Below, piece after piece: positions 9,182-17,861 of a stretch of 64,000 nucleotides of DNA (positions are counted from its first letter, which is position 1; each line of letters begins with the position of its first letter). Below the pieces are notes generated by a model. The model was not told the origin of the DNA. It did no database searches and worked only from the letters and a program-made list of their open reading frames with translations. The stretch is from Betaproteobacteria bacterium (lineage in GTDB: Bacteria > Pseudomonadota > Gammaproteobacteria > Burkholderiales > Casimicrobiaceae), in contig JAAFJO010000004.1 in assembly GCA_013298145.1 (NCBI GenBank), positions 248,001-312,000 on the forward strand. The letters are read 5' to 3'. The position numbers were made by a program, and so were the translations under genes.

Positions 9182-10492
9182 GTGTCCGAACCTCGACTCT
9201 CGATTTCCGCAGCACGTCAGCTTCAACTCGCTGCAATGGGGCTTCTCGAAGCGCCGCAAAAGAAAGCAACGAAAGCGGACGTGCTCGCCGCCATTCGCTC
9301 GATGCACGTCTTACAGATCGACACGATTTCTATGGTGGCGCGCTCACCGTATCTAGTGCTCTTTTCGCGGCTTGGGCACTACGATCCGAATTGGCTCGAT
9401 GAGTTGCTCGCAGAGGGGAAACTCTTCGAATACTGGGCACACGCTGCATGCTTTTTGCCCATTGATGACTATCCGCTTTACCGTACCCAGCAGCTCGCGT
9501 TAGAGCGATACGGGTTCAAGCGAGCGCCCGAACGGCTTGATCGAGATGCGCTGGGCCATCTCCTTCTGCTCGACCGAATTCGCGAGGAAGGTGCGGTGCG
9601 CGCCACCGATTTCGAGCATGATGGCGGGCGAAAAGGAAACGGTTGGTGGGATTGGAAACCCGACAAGCTGCGACTGGAGACACTCTTCACCGCAGGCGAG
9701 CTGATGGTGGCGCGGCGCGAGAACTTCCACCGCATTTATGATCTCCGGGAACGCGTTCTGCCGAAGCGCTTCCTTAACGATTCCGTGGCCCTCACCCACG
9801 CCGCGCTGGTTCGCGAATTAAGCCTTCGTGCCGTCAAGGCAATGGGGGTCGTGCAAGCCCGATGGATTGGTGATTATTTTCGGCACGCCGCAAAGACGCC
9901 GCAACCGCATCCTGACGTGTTGGTCGACGAAGCTGAGCTCATCCGCGTCAAAGTAGACGGTTGGAAGCATCCTGGCTACGTGCACCGAGATCATCGCCAC
10001 CTGCTGCGACGCGCAGAGCGCAACGAACTTCGCGCAAACCACACGGCGCTGCTCTCGCCGTTCGACCCGCTGGTGTGGGACCGCGAACGCGCGCTCGCTA
10101 GCTGGGATTTCGACTACCGGCTCGAGTGCTATACCCCCGCTGAAAAACGCAAATACGGGTACTTTACGCTGCCCGTTTTGGTGAAGGGCTCACTTATGGG
10201 TCGCGCCAATGCAAAGGCACATCGGTCCCATAAAGTATTTGAGTTGAAAACACTTTATTTAGAGGCTTCATCCCGATTGAATAAGGATCTCGATAAGGAA
10301 GCTGACACCCAGTCATTGGCTGATGCGCTGGCGAGTACGGCCCGCTGGCACGGGGCAACGACCCTCACGATTGGGCGAATCGTGGGCTCTAAACTCACGC
10401 GTGAAAGTGAGCGATCGCTTCGCTCGGCGCTCCTTGTTCAGGCGAACCGACAGCTTACTAAGCTGGCCGAAGCGGAAAGGCCTCGCGCATGA
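9182..10492 (+). CDS. YcaQ-type winged-helix DNA glycosylase
   Basis: A 436-residue cytoplasmic protein of the HTH_42/YcaQ family, whose E. coli member excises bases from interstrand crosslinks. The family's catalytic Q-x-D motif is visible in LQIDTISMVAR near residue 50. It is followed by the SPYLVLFSRLG block, EYWAHAACFLPIDDYPLYR and LLSPFDPLVWDRER, all typical of the family; several winged-helix segments fill the rest. The start is GTG at 9182 (MSEPRLSIS) and no better upstream start is seen. The stop overlaps the next gene's ATG by four bases, so translation is probably coupled. Pairing with a PdeM-like enzyme suggests a joint role in nucleic-acid repair, which is inference. Family membership is clear; the substrate is not. 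Confidence 0.85.
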   Translation: MSEPRLSISAARQLQLAAMGLLEAPQKKATKADVLAAIRSMHVLQIDTISMVARSPYLVLFSRLGHYDPNWLDELLAEGKLFEYWAHAACFLPIDDYPLYRTQQLALERYGFKRAPERLDRDALGHLLLLDRIREEGAVRATDFEHDGGRKGNGWWDWKPDKLRLETLFTAGELMVARRENFHRIYDLRERVLPKRFLNDSVALTHAALVRELSLRAVKAMGVVQARWIGDYFRHAAKTPQPHPDVLVDEAELIRVKVDGWKHPGYVHRDHRHLLRRAERNELRANHTALLSPFDPLVWDRERALASWDFDYRLECYTPAEKRKYGYFTLPVLVKGSLMGRANAKAHRSHKVFELKTLYLEASSRLNKDLDKEADTQSLADALASTARWHGATTLTIGRIVGSKLTRESERSLRSALLVQANRQLTKLAEAERPRA

Positions 10493-11184
10493 GCACAGCG
10501 CCGCGCACAAACGCGATCGACATCGATTTTGGCGGTGAAACGCTGACGCTCCTCGCCGCCAAGGGCATCGTATGGTCGCGGCAGAAAACGCTCTTTCTGG
10601 CCGACGTTCACTTGGGCAAGGCCGCGAGTTTTCGTGCAGCGGGCCTCGCAGTGCCGTCCGGACACTCGCGCGACGACATCAATCGGATCGCGGCGCTGAT
10701 CGAGCGGCACGCAATCGAGCGTTTGATCGTGCTTGGCGATCTGGTTCACAACCGCGCGAGCTACACCCCAGCACTGGACATCGCCATGACTGGGTTCGCC
10801 GCGACCCATCGCAACCTCGAACGCGTGCTCGTGCTCGGCAATCACGATCTTCACGCAGGTGCGCCACCCGCATCTTGGGGCTTTACTTGCGTGGCTGACG
10901 ATCTGCCACTGGCGTCGCTGATCGCGGCGCATGAGCCGCTTGCGCCCGGCGAGCGTCCCGGCCAGAGCGGGGCACGGCTCTGTGGGCATATTCACCCCTC
11001 CTTTTCGCTGCGCACGCCTCGCGAATACGTCAATTTGCCCTGTTTTTGGCAAAGTCAGATACAGCTCGTGATGCCATCCTTTGGCTCATTAACTGGACGA
11101 TACACCGTCACACCTGCTGTGGGCGATGTGACGTATGTTGTCACCCGTCAACAGATTTTTCGGATTCCAATGACAACGCTCTAA
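10489..11184 (+). CDS. pdeM: PdeM-type metallophosphoesterase, DNA repair associated
   Basis: A 231-residue calcineurin-like phosphoesterase of the family called ligase-associated DNA damage response endonuclease PdeM. The metal-binding motifs occur in order: DVHLGK (near 36), GDLVHNR (near 84), GNHDLH (near 117) and GHIHPSF (near 163). The C-terminal NLPCFWQ block is also typical. No signal peptide, so cytoplasmic. The ATG overlaps the upstream YcaQ-like stop as ATGA, indicating a two-gene operon. In other genomes PdeM often sits with an Lhr helicase and an ATP-dependent ligase; neither is here, and the partner is a glycosylase instead. Exact substrate unknown. Confidence 0.85.
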   Translation: MSTAPRTNAIDIDFGGETLTLLAAKGIVWSRQKTLFLADVHLGKAASFRAAGLAVPSGHSRDDINRIAALIERHAIERLIVLGDLVHNRASYTPALDIAMTGFAATHRNLERVLVLGNHDLHAGAPPASWGFTCVADDLPLASLIAAHEPLAPGERPGQSGARLCGHIHPSFSLRTPREYVNLPCFWQSQIQLVMPSFGSLTGRYTVTPAVGDVTYVVTRQQIFRIPMTTL

Positions 11185-11331
11185 ATCCGGATTTGGTGGA
11201 AAAAGCTGTGGACAACTCCCGTATTTCTGCCCGGAAACTGTGCACGAATTCGGAATGGCCGCCGCCAACGGGCGGCTACATGTCGATTGCCGTTTGTCAA
11301 GCGATCTGCCCGCTTGTTCGGCAAGAGAAAA

Positions 11332-11347
11332 CCCCAAGATATTGTGG
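11332..11347 (+). promoter_or_regulatory. NrdR box 1
   Basis: CCCCAAGATATTGTGG matches 12 of 16 positions of the NrdR consensus ACACwATATATwGTGT by eye. Its start lies exactly 32 bp before that of the second box, close to three helical turns, which is the arrangement NrdR uses. NrdR represses ribonucleotide reductase genes in response to nucleotide levels, and nrdA lies downstream. Confidence 0.75.
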
Positions 11348-11359
11348 TCTCGTAAGCGC

Positions 11360-11389
11360 TTGACCACAAGATATTGTTGGTCGTATCCT
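11360..11389 (+). promoter_or_regulatory. Probable nrdA promoter overlapping NrdR box 2
   Basis: TTGACC at 11360-11365 and TATCCT at 11384-11389, with an 18-bp spacer, resemble a sigma-70 promoter. NrdR box 2 fills most of the spacer, as expected for repression. Experimental start sites are unknown, and the resulting leader would be long. Confidence 0.45.
11364..11379 (+). promoter_or_regulatory. NrdR box 2
   Basis: CCACAAGATATTGTTG matches 12 of 16 positions of the NrdR consensus by eye. With the box at 11332 it makes a tandem pair on the same face of the helix. Confidence 0.75.
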
Positions 11390-11780
11390 TCGGCCTTGGG
11401 GATGATTCTTGAGTCGTCGTCGTGCGTGAAAACCGCGCAAAAATCCTTCGAATGAGCCGTTGCGTAAGTGACATCAAATTCGACGGAAAGCGCACAAAAC
11501 TGCAGGACGTTCACTCACGTATCAATGCGTGATGCTGGGCCAAACTCGCAATGTGACGAATTACGTCAGAGATTGCGAAACCGTACCAGCGCGCATTCGA
11601 CAAGGTGACAAGGAAGAGTTCAGCGTGCATCGACGATGCAAAAAAGCATCGCAAAGCCGTCGTAAGCGGCACGCCGAACGAACAACTCGAGTGGCGTGAA
11701 GTTCTGTGTTCGCGCGCCTACGTCCTCCGCAGTTTTAAGAATTTATTCGTATTAGTTTTTGTTTCAAGGGAGACGCTTAG

Positions 11781-14759
11781 ATGCTCGATACCGCAGGCAC
11801 CCTGGTTAGCGCACCGCCGATGAATACCGTTTCTGCCACCCTCAATACGCTGACCGGCGCACCCGCGAATGCATCCGATGTCAACCGGGCTTCACTCTAC
11901 AAAGTGATTCGTCGCAATGGCTCGGTGGTGCCATTCGAACCCTCGAAGATTTCGGTGGCGCTGACCAAAGCGTATTTAGCAACCCACGGCACGCAAAACG
12001 CGGCGTCGGCCCGAGTGCGCGAGCTTACCCACGCGCTCACCGAACGTGTAATGGCCGCGCTGATGCGAGTGAAGCCCGAGGGCGGCGCAATCCATATCGA
12101 AGAGATTCAAGATCAGGTTGAGCTCGCGCTGATGCGCGGCGGCGAACATGAAGTGGCACGCGCTTACGTGCTTTACCGCGAAAAGCGTTCGCAAGAACGT
12201 GCCGCGCAGGTCAAAACCAAAGAAGCCGATCAAGAGCAAATTCTTCACGTGATCGAGGACGGCATTCGTAAGCCGCTTGATCTGTTGCGTTTGCGCCAGC
12301 TCATCAAAGAGTCATGCGACGGCTTAGACGGCGCAGCTGATGCCGACGTAATCCTCAAGGCAACGCTTAAAGATTTGTATGACGGCGTCTCAGCAAAAGA
12401 GGTGCGCAAATGCGTGATCCTCGCAGCGCGCCAGTACATCGAAAAAGATCCAGCCTACAGCTTCGTCACCGCGCGTTTGCTGCTTGATTCGATTCGCACC
12501 GAAGTGCTGGAAGAAGAAGCGACGCATGCCGAAATGGCAGTCAAGTACGGTGAATACTTCCCGAAGTTCATCAAGCATGGCATCTCGATTGGTCTGTTGA
12601 ACCCCGAACTCGCGAGCTACGACCTGGCGAAGCTCGGCGCAGCGCTTGATCACACACGCGATCTCAAGTTCGGTTTCCTCGGCCTGCAAACACTCTACGA
12701 TCGTTACTTCCTGATCGATCGCTACAACAAAGATCGCCGCTTTGAATTGCCGCAGGCGTTTTTCATGCGCGTGGCGATGGGCTTGGCGTTGAACGAATCG
12801 GATCGCGAAGCGCGCGCCATTGAGTTCTATCAATTGCTTTCGTCGTTTGATTTCATGAGCTCAACGCCGACCTTGTTTAACTCGGCCACGCACCGCTCAC
12901 AGCTCTCGTCGTGCTATCTCACGACCGTGGCCGATGATCTCGACGGTATCTACGAAGCGATCAAGGAAAACGCCCTGCTCTCGAAATTTGCGGGCGGCTT
13001 GGGCAACGATTGGACGCCGGTGCGTGCCATGGGCTCACACATCAAGGGCACCAACGGCGAATCGCAGGGCGTGGTGCCGTTTCTGAAGGTGGTGAACGAC
13101 ACCGCAGTCGCGGTGAACCAAGGCGGTAAGCGTAAAGGCGCGGTTTGTACGTATCTTGAAACGTGGCACTTGGATATCGAAGAATTCCTCGAATTGCGGA
13201 AAAACACGGGCGATGACCGCCGCCGCACGCATGACATGAACACCGCGAACTGGATTCCGGATTTGTTCATGAAGCGGGTGATGGAAAACGGCCCATGGAC
13301 GCTCTTCTCGCCCGCAGATGCGCCCGAATTGCATGATCTCTTCGGCAAGGCCTTCGAAGCTAAGTACAACGAATACGAAGCCAAAGCTGCGCGTGGTGAA
13401 TTAAAGCTCTTCAAGACCATTCAGGCAACGACGCTTTGGCGCAAGATGCTCACGATGCTCTTTGAAACCGGGCATCCGTGGATTACGTTTAAAGACCCGT
13501 GCAACATCCGCTCACCGCAGCAGCATGTAGGTGTGGTGCATAGCTCAAATCTTTGCACCGAGATCACACTCAACACGAGCGATACCGAAATCGCTGTGTG
13601 TAACTTGGGCTCCGTGAACCTTGTCAATCACATGGTTGAGGTCGATGGCGGCTATCAACTCGATCAGGCGAAGCTGCAGCAAACGATCCGCACGGCGATG
13701 CGCATGCTCGATAACGTGATCGACATTAATTATTACGCCGTTCGTAAAGCACGCACGTCGAACCTGAAGCACCGCCCCGTCGGCTTGGGCATCATGGGCT
13801 TCCAAGATGCGCTACACATGATGCGCATTCCTTACGCCTCAGAAGCCGCGATGGAATTTGCAGATCGTTCGATGGAAGCGGTTTGCTACTACTCGTACTG
13901 GGCCTCCACCGAGCTTGCGGAAGAGCGCGGTCGCTACAGCTCCTACAAAGGCTCGCTCTGGGATCGCGGCATCCTCCCGCACGATTCGCTCAAGCTCCTC
14001 GCGGAAGAACGCGGCGGCTATGTTGAAGTGGATCAATCAGTGTCGATGGATTGGGATGCGCTGCGTGATCGGATCAAGGTGCATGGCATGCGCAATTCCA
14101 ATTGCGTCGCGATCGCGCCCACCGCCACGATTTCAAACATCATCGGCGTGTCGGCTTGTATCGAGCCGAACTACGAAAACCTCTTCGTCAAATCGAATCT
14201 TTCGGGCGAATTCACGGTGATCAACGAACACCTCGTTGATGATCTCAAAGCGCGCGGGCTGTGGGACGAGGTGATGATCTCCGATCTCAAATACTTCGAC
14301 GGCGCGCTCGGCAAGATTGATCGCATCCCTGATGATCTGAAAGCAAACTACGCCACCGCGTTTGAGATGGATCCGATGTGGATCGTTGAGGCGGCGGCGC
14401 GGCGCCAGAAGTGGATCGATCAAGCGCAATCGCTCAACATCTACATGGCGGGCGCATCGGGCAAGAAACTGAACGATGTCTACACGCTCGCTTGGAAACG
14501 TGGCCTCAAAACGACGTACTACCTGCGCACCATGGCGGCAACCAGCGCGGAGAAATCGACGGGCAAAGGCGGCGAATTGAACTCGGTACCTTCGCATGGT
14601 GGGATGGGAGCCGGTGCGAGCGCTGCGCCGTTGAAAGCCGCGCCTGTGATGGTGGCGCCTGCAGTCGCACTAAGCAATCCGGCGGTCCTGGCTGAGCTTC
14701 CCGCCACTGACATGAAGTTTTGTTCAATCGACAATCCTGATTGCGAGGCATGCCAGTAG
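11781..14759 (+). CDS. nrdA: Ribonucleoside-diphosphate reductase, alpha subunit (class I)
   Basis: The 992-residue catalytic subunit that reduces ribonucleotides to deoxyribonucleotides. An N-terminal ATP cone (VIRRNGSVVPFEPSKISVAL, from about 36) is followed by a second cone-like segment (about 150-235), as in the longer two-cone NrdA type. Active-site features are visible: the Cys in SSCYLTTVADD, NLCTEITLN and the Cys in AVCNLGSVNL, the radical-transfer tyrosines in TTYYLRTMA, and the C-terminal redox pair CEACQ. The ATG at 11781 follows AAGGGAG at good spacing; an in-frame ATG 13 codons later is an alternative. Two NrdR boxes lie about 400 bp upstream. The beta subunit gene is not adjacent: three small genes intervene. 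Confidence 0.96.
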   Translation: MLDTAGTLVSAPPMNTVSATLNTLTGAPANASDVNRASLYKVIRRNGSVVPFEPSKISVALTKAYLATHGTQNAASARVRELTHALTERVMAALMRVKPEGGAIHIEEIQDQVELALMRGGEHEVARAYVLYREKRSQERAAQVKTKEADQEQILHVIEDGIRKPLDLLRLRQLIKESCDGLDGAADADVILKATLKDLYDGVSAKEVRKCVILAARQYIEKDPAYSFVTARLLLDSIRTEVLEEEATHAEMAVKYGEYFPKFIKHGISIGLLNPELASYDLAKLGAALDHTRDLKFGFLGLQTLYDRYFLIDRYNKDRRFELPQAFFMRVAMGLALNESDREARAIEFYQLLSSFDFMSSTPTLFNSATHRSQLSSCYLTTVADDLDGIYEAIKENALLSKFAGGLGNDWTPVRAMGSHIKGTNGESQGVVPFLKVVNDTAVAVNQGGKRKGAVCTYLETWHLDIEEFLELRKNTGDDRRRTHDMNTANWIPDLFMKRVMENGPWTLFSPADAPELHDLFGKAFEAKYNEYEAKAARGELKLFKTIQATTLWRKMLTMLFETGHPWITFKDPCNIRSPQQHVGVVHSSNLCTEITLNTSDTEIAVCNLGSVNLVNHMVEVDGGYQLDQAKLQQTIRTAMRMLDNVIDINYYAVRKARTSNLKHRPVGLGIMGFQDALHMMRIPYASEAAMEFADRSMEAVCYYSYWASTELAEERGRYSSYKGSLWDRGILPHDSLKLLAEERGGYVEVDQSVSMDWDALRDRIKVHGMRNSNCVAIAPTATISNIIGVSACIEPNYENLFVKSNLSGEFTVINEHLVDDLKARGLWDEVMISDLKYFDGALGKIDRIPDDLKANYATAFEMDPMWIVEAAARRQKWIDQAQSLNIYMAGASGKKLNDVYTLAWKRGLKTTYYLRTMAATSAEKSTGKGGELNSVPSHGGMGAGASAAPLKAAPVMVAPAVALSNPAVLAELPATDMKFCSIDNPDCEACQ

Positions 14760-14986
14760 GCCGAGTCATCGTTGGCGTATGTCGAACCAGTTCAAATCCC
14801 CTAGGACGGGTTGCCGCTGGTATCGACGCAAAGCGACGCTCCGGCTTAAGGCGTCCCCTCGCAAATTCTGAATTACAAAGGGATTCGTGCAAAATCCAAC
14901 GTATCGCGGGAGAATGAGCTGAGAACGGCGCTTTTTATGTGCGTTCGAGGTAAAAGGTCTTAAACTTTGTTTTGAGGAGAAACAAC

Positions 14987-15499
14987 ATGGGTTTTTTCAG
15001 TTTTATTAAAGAGGCGGGCGAAAAGCTATTTGGCAGCAAAGACGCCGAGGAAGCCGCTGCGGCCGCACAAGCTGCTGCCGATGACGCGGCCGCGAAAGAG
15101 CGACTCGACGCAACTAATCGTCAAGCGGGCGACGCAATTCAGGCCTATATCGAAGCACAAGGCTTAACGATCACTGGCCTCACCGTAACCTTCGATGCCG
15201 CAAGTTCAACCGTCAACATTTTTGGTGTTGCGGCTGATCAAGCAACGAAAGAGAAAGCGCTTCTTTGCTGCGGCAACGTTGCCGGCGTTTCCAACGTAAA
15301 CGACAACATGTCGGTGGATCTTTCGGAGCCAGAGGCGACGTATCACGACGTAGTGAAAGGCGACACGCTCTGGGCAATCGCCAAAAAAGCTTACGGCGAC
15401 GGCAACAAGTATCCGGCGATCTTTGAAGCCAATAAGCCGATGCTTTCGCACCCCGACAAGATTTACCCGGGTCAAAAGCTCCGCATCCCGCCGCTCTAA
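14987..15499 (+). CDS. BON-LysM protein, Kbp/YgaU-like
   Basis: A 170-residue protein starting MGFFSFIKEAGEKLFGS after a strong GAGGAG site. An Ala-rich helical linker (about 15-45) leads into a BON domain (about 47-105: TGLTVTFDAASSTVNIFGVA) and a LysM domain (about 115-168: YHDVVKGDTLWAIAKKAYGD ... GQKLRIPPL). This is the architecture of E. coli Kbp (YgaU), a small potassium-binding protein that also contains LysM. No signal peptide is visible, as in Kbp. It lies between nrdA and nrdB, but nothing in the sequence ties it to nucleotide metabolism. Two hairpins follow the stop codon. Confidence 0.85.
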   Translation: MGFFSFIKEAGEKLFGSKDAEEAAAAAQAAADDAAAKERLDATNRQAGDAIQAYIEAQGLTITGLTVTFDAASSTVNIFGVAADQATKEKALLCCGNVAGVSNVNDNMSVDLSEPEATYHDVVKGDTLWAIAKKAYGDGNKYPAIFEANKPMLSHPDKIYPGQKLRIPPL

Positions 15500-15511
15500 A
15501 TGCGGCCTCGT

Positions 15512-15533
15512 CGCTCTCGCTTTTGCGAGAGCG
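15512..15533. terminator. Hairpin after the LysM gene
   Basis: CGCTCTCGC, loop TTTT, GCGAGAGCG: a perfect 9-bp stem 12 bases after the stop codon, directly abutting a second hairpin. There is no T-run, so termination is uncertain. Confidence 0.45.
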
Positions 15534-15574
15534 CTGCGATAAACGATTGATCGATCTCCGATCGTTTATCGCAG
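15534..15574. repeat. Perfect 14-bp inverted repeat
   Basis: CTGCGATAAACGAT at 15534-15547 and its exact complement at 15561-15574, with a 13-nt loop. It lies immediately after the 15512-15533 hairpin, making a tandem stem pair in the gap before the YegP-like gene. It could be an mRNA stability element or a protein-binding dyad. Confidence 0.6.
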
Positions 15575-15767
15575 CAATGCAATCAAACGCCTGTTGCTAG
15601 TCTTTCGCGCGAAGCGCGAGGCCAAGCAATGCCCCCGGAGCGAACGGGCGGCGAATTGATCGCAGGGTTGCGCAAAGCCCCTTGTGTCGCGTGTTCGCGC
15701 GCGCTGCCAAGGATATGTTGCACACATTAAATCGAGTGTGTGTACCTTAAGGAAAGGAGGTGATCCA

Positions 15768-16004
15768 GTGGCCACTAAAGAGCATAAGTGGGAGTTTTAC
15801 CAAGACAAAGCAGCAAAATTCCGCTGGCGTCGGATCGCATCGAACGGGAACGTCATTGGCGCGTCGTCGCAAGGCTACGTGACATTGAAAGACTGTGTTC
15901 ACAATGCATCGTTGTTTAGTTACGCTGGGGATCCAAAGCCCCCGGTGATTAACCCGCAACCACCGAAACCTCCGAAGAAGAAGAGACGCAACAAGCTTCT
16001 CTGA
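15768..16004 (+). CDS. DUF1508 (YegP-like) small protein
   Basis: A 78-residue protein. The start is GTG at 15768, chosen because it follows a near-perfect ribosome site (AAGGAGGTGATCC) and begins with the domain. Residues 5-55 match DUF1508/YegP: WEFYQDKAAKFRWRRIASNG, then VIGASSQGYVTLKDC. The tail is Pro-rich then Lys/Arg-rich (PKPPKKKRRNKLL), suggesting nucleic-acid or membrane contact. Family members are small stress-related proteins of poorly defined role and usually carry one or two copies of this domain; here there is one. A terminator follows at 16098-16135. Confidence 0.8.
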   Translation: MATKEHKWEFYQDKAAKFRWRRIASNGNVIGASSQGYVTLKDCVHNASLFSYAGDPKPPVINPQPPKPPKKKRRNKLL

Positions 16005-16097
16005 TTCCATAAGCGCTGCCTCGTGCAAGCGCGCTCTCGTAGCGTGTAAGCCGAGCGTATCGCAAGCTGCTGGGAACCCCACCCGCGCGAAACTGCT

Positions 16098-16135
16098 GCC
16101 GAGGCGATTTGTGTTTTACGTCCTCGGCGGTTTTT
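16098..16135 (+). terminator. Rho-independent terminator after the YegP-like gene
   Basis: GCCGAGG at 16098-16104 pairs with CCTCGGC at 16122-16128 across a 17-nt loop, followed by GGTTTTT. Correct polarity to end transcripts of the YegP-like gene. Confidence 0.65.
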
Positions 16136-16261
16136 CGAAGTGCACTATTTCTAATTGATCGCCCGCGAAGAAATCCCTTCTTCACGTACTCGCAATGCCG
16201 AGTTGCGCGCGATCCAATGAGTGCACTTTGAAAAGCTGATTGATCGTTTGAAAGCTGTACG

Positions 16262-16528
16262 TTGAGCGAATCCTCCGAAGCGCGCCCTGAAATTCGTAAT
16301 GCCCGCCATGTGGGCAATTACCGTTTCTGGCTCGAATTTACCGACGGGCGCGCCGGCATCGTAGATTTTTCAGACGATCTTTGGGGCGAAGATCTCGCGC
16401 CGCTGCAAAACCCCGACACGTTTGCCGAATTGCGTCTTGACGACGCGCTAGCAACGCTCACGTGGGAAGCAGGCGGTATCGATATTTCGCCCACCTATTT
16501 GTATTCGAAGCTCGAGCGCCTGCAATAG
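16262..16528 (+). CDS. DUF2442 domain protein
   Basis: An 88-residue protein. The body RFWLEFTDGRAGIVDFSDDL, then LRLDDALATLTWEAGGIDI and SPTYLYSKL, fits the DUF2442 family (about 80-90 residues). That family is frequently found with toxin-antitoxin-like or regulatory genes but has no firm biochemical function. The only start that keeps the whole domain is TTG at 16262, with no strong ribosome site, so the N-terminus is uncertain. It ends 44 bp before nrdB in the same direction and is probably cotranscribed with it. No partner toxin is visible beside it. Confidence 0.75.
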   Translation: MSESSEARPEIRNARHVGNYRFWLEFTDGRAGIVDFSDDLWGEDLAPLQNPDTFAELRLDDALATLTWEAGGIDISPTYLYSKLERLQ

Positions 16529-16572
16529 CGCGGCGAGCTTCTTAAAGTCACTTGCACAAGGAAGTAAATAGC

Positions 16573-17775
16573 ATGTTGAATTTTGATGATGATGTGGTCA
16601 CCTCCCCCGTTCAAACCACGAAACCAGCCGCAACGCCATCCGTTGCGCCGCAACCCGCTGCACCCTCCGCTGCGCATGTGCAAGATTTTCGTGCGCAAAT
16701 GAACGAACGAGGCACCCCCGTCAATGCGCCGAGCGATGCGCAATATGCAGAGCGCTTCGCCCGCGTTCGCGCAGAAGACAAACGCGTCATCAATGGCGGA
16801 GCAGACGTCAATCAACTCGTCCCGTTCAAATACAACTGGGCGTGGGACAAATACCTTGCCGGCTGCGCCAATCACTGGATGCCGCAAGAAATCAACATGC
16901 AGCGCGATATTGAGCTGTGGAAGCGCCCCGATGGCCTCACCGATGATGAGCGCCTCATCATCAAGCGCAATCTGGGCTTCTTTGTCACCGCCGATAGCCT
17001 GGCGGCGAACAACATCGTGCTCGGCACCTATCGCCACATCACCGCGCCGGAATGCCGCCAGTATCTGCTGCGCCAAGCGTTTGAAGAAGCGATCCACACG
17101 CACGCCTATCAATACATCGTGCAATCGCTCGGCTTGGATGAAGGCGAAATCTTTAATGCGTATAACGAAATCAAATGTATTCGCGATAAAGACGAATTCC
17201 TGATTCCGTTCATCGACGTTCTCACCAATCCGAATTTCAAAACTGGCACCTTCGAAAATGACCAAGCGCTTCTGAAGAGCTTGATCGTCTTCGCCTGCAT
17301 CATGGAAGGCCTCTTCTTCTATGTTGGCTTCGCGCAGATTTTGGCCCTCGGTCGCCAAAACCGCATGACCGGTGCCGCCGAGCAATATCAATACATCCTG
17401 CGCGATGAATCGATGCACTGCAACTTCGGCATCGATCTCATCAACACCATCAAGCTCGAAAATCCGCACCTCTGGACGGAAGAATTCAAGAGCGAAATCA
17501 AAGCGCTCATCAAGCGCGGCGTCGAACTCGAATACGCCTACGCGGAAGACACCATGCCCCGCGGCGTGCTCGGCTTGAACGCCCCGATGTTCAAGGAATA
17601 CCTGCGCTTCATCGCCAACCGCCGCTGCCAACAAATCGGCCTCGATCAACTCTTCGAGAAGGCCGAGAATCCATTCCCATGGATGTCCGAAGTGATGGAT
17701 CTTAAGAAAGAGAAAAACTTCTTTGAGACGCGCGTGATCGAGTATCAGACGGGCGGGGCGTTGAGTTGGGAGTGA
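16573..17775 (+). CDS. nrdB: Ribonucleoside-diphosphate reductase, beta subunit (class Ia type)
   Basis: A 400-residue radical-generating subunit. The ATG at 16573 is preceded by AAGGAAG. After a Pro/Ala-rich N-terminus, the diiron ligands appear in family positions: Asp in [13 protein letters not shown], Glu and His in [11 protein letters not shown], Glu in [11 protein letters not shown], and Glu and His in [10 protein letters not shown]. The Tyr in IHTHAYQYI corresponds to the stable radical tyrosine, pointing to a class Ia rather than Ic enzyme. The C-terminus ends [10 protein letters not shown], the acidic/aromatic tail that docks on NrdA. The gene is separated from nrdA by about 1.8 kb containing three small genes. 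A clear terminator follows. Confidence 0.96.
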   Translation: MLNFDDDVVTSPVQTTKPAATPSVAPQPAAPSAAHVQDFRAQMNERGTPVNAPSDAQYAERFARVRAEDKRVINGGADVNQLVPFKYNWAWDKYLAGCANHWMPQEINMQRDIELWKRPDGLTDDERLIIKRNLGFFVTADSLAANNIVLGTYRHITAPECRQYLLRQAFEEAIHTHAYQYIVQSLGLDEGEIFNAYNEIKCIRDKDEFLIPFIDVLTNPNFKTGTFENDQALLKSLIVFACIMEGLFFYVGFAQILALGRQNRMTGAAEQYQYILRDESMHCNFGIDLINTIKLENPHLWTEEFKSEIKALIKRGVELEYAYAEDTMPRGVLGLNAPMFKEYLRFIANRRCQQIGLDQLFEKAENPFPWMSEVMDLKKEKNFFETRVIEYQTGGALSWE

Positions 17776-17814
17776 TACGCACATAGCGTGTCGAGAAGTT
17801 CTCAAGAACAACCT

Positions 17815-17855
17815 AGGGGGAGGTTGGCTAGTGAGCCACTCCCCCTTTCTTTTTT
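17815..17855 (+). terminator. Rho-independent terminator after nrdB
   Basis: AGGGGGAG pairs with CTCCCCCT, with an inner TGGCT/AGCCA stem around an AGTG loop, followed by TTTCTTTTTT. It ends seven bases before the kinase start codon. Confidence 0.9.
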
Positions 17856-17861
17856 GATCCT

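Larger units (their letters stand above)
11185..11780 (+). other. nrdA upstream region and long leader
   Basis: About 600 bp without a convincing gene. It holds two NrdR boxes and a promoter-like sequence near 11360-11389, followed by a leader of roughly 390 nt before nrdA. Two small dyads lie in the leader: CGATGC with an A6 loop and GCATCG near 11635-11652, and CACGCC/GGCGTG near 11670-11698. No known riboswitch pattern was recognised. Confidence 0.6.

Noticed and set aside
14776..14826. GTTCAAATCCC resembling a tRNA T-arm after nrdA
   Set aside because: No matching acceptor stem, anticodon arm or D-arm could be folded around it.
16495..17811. A 438-codon open frame antisense to nrdB
   Set aside because: It is a shadow of the strongly biased nrdB codon use; it has no family motif, and nrdB is certain.
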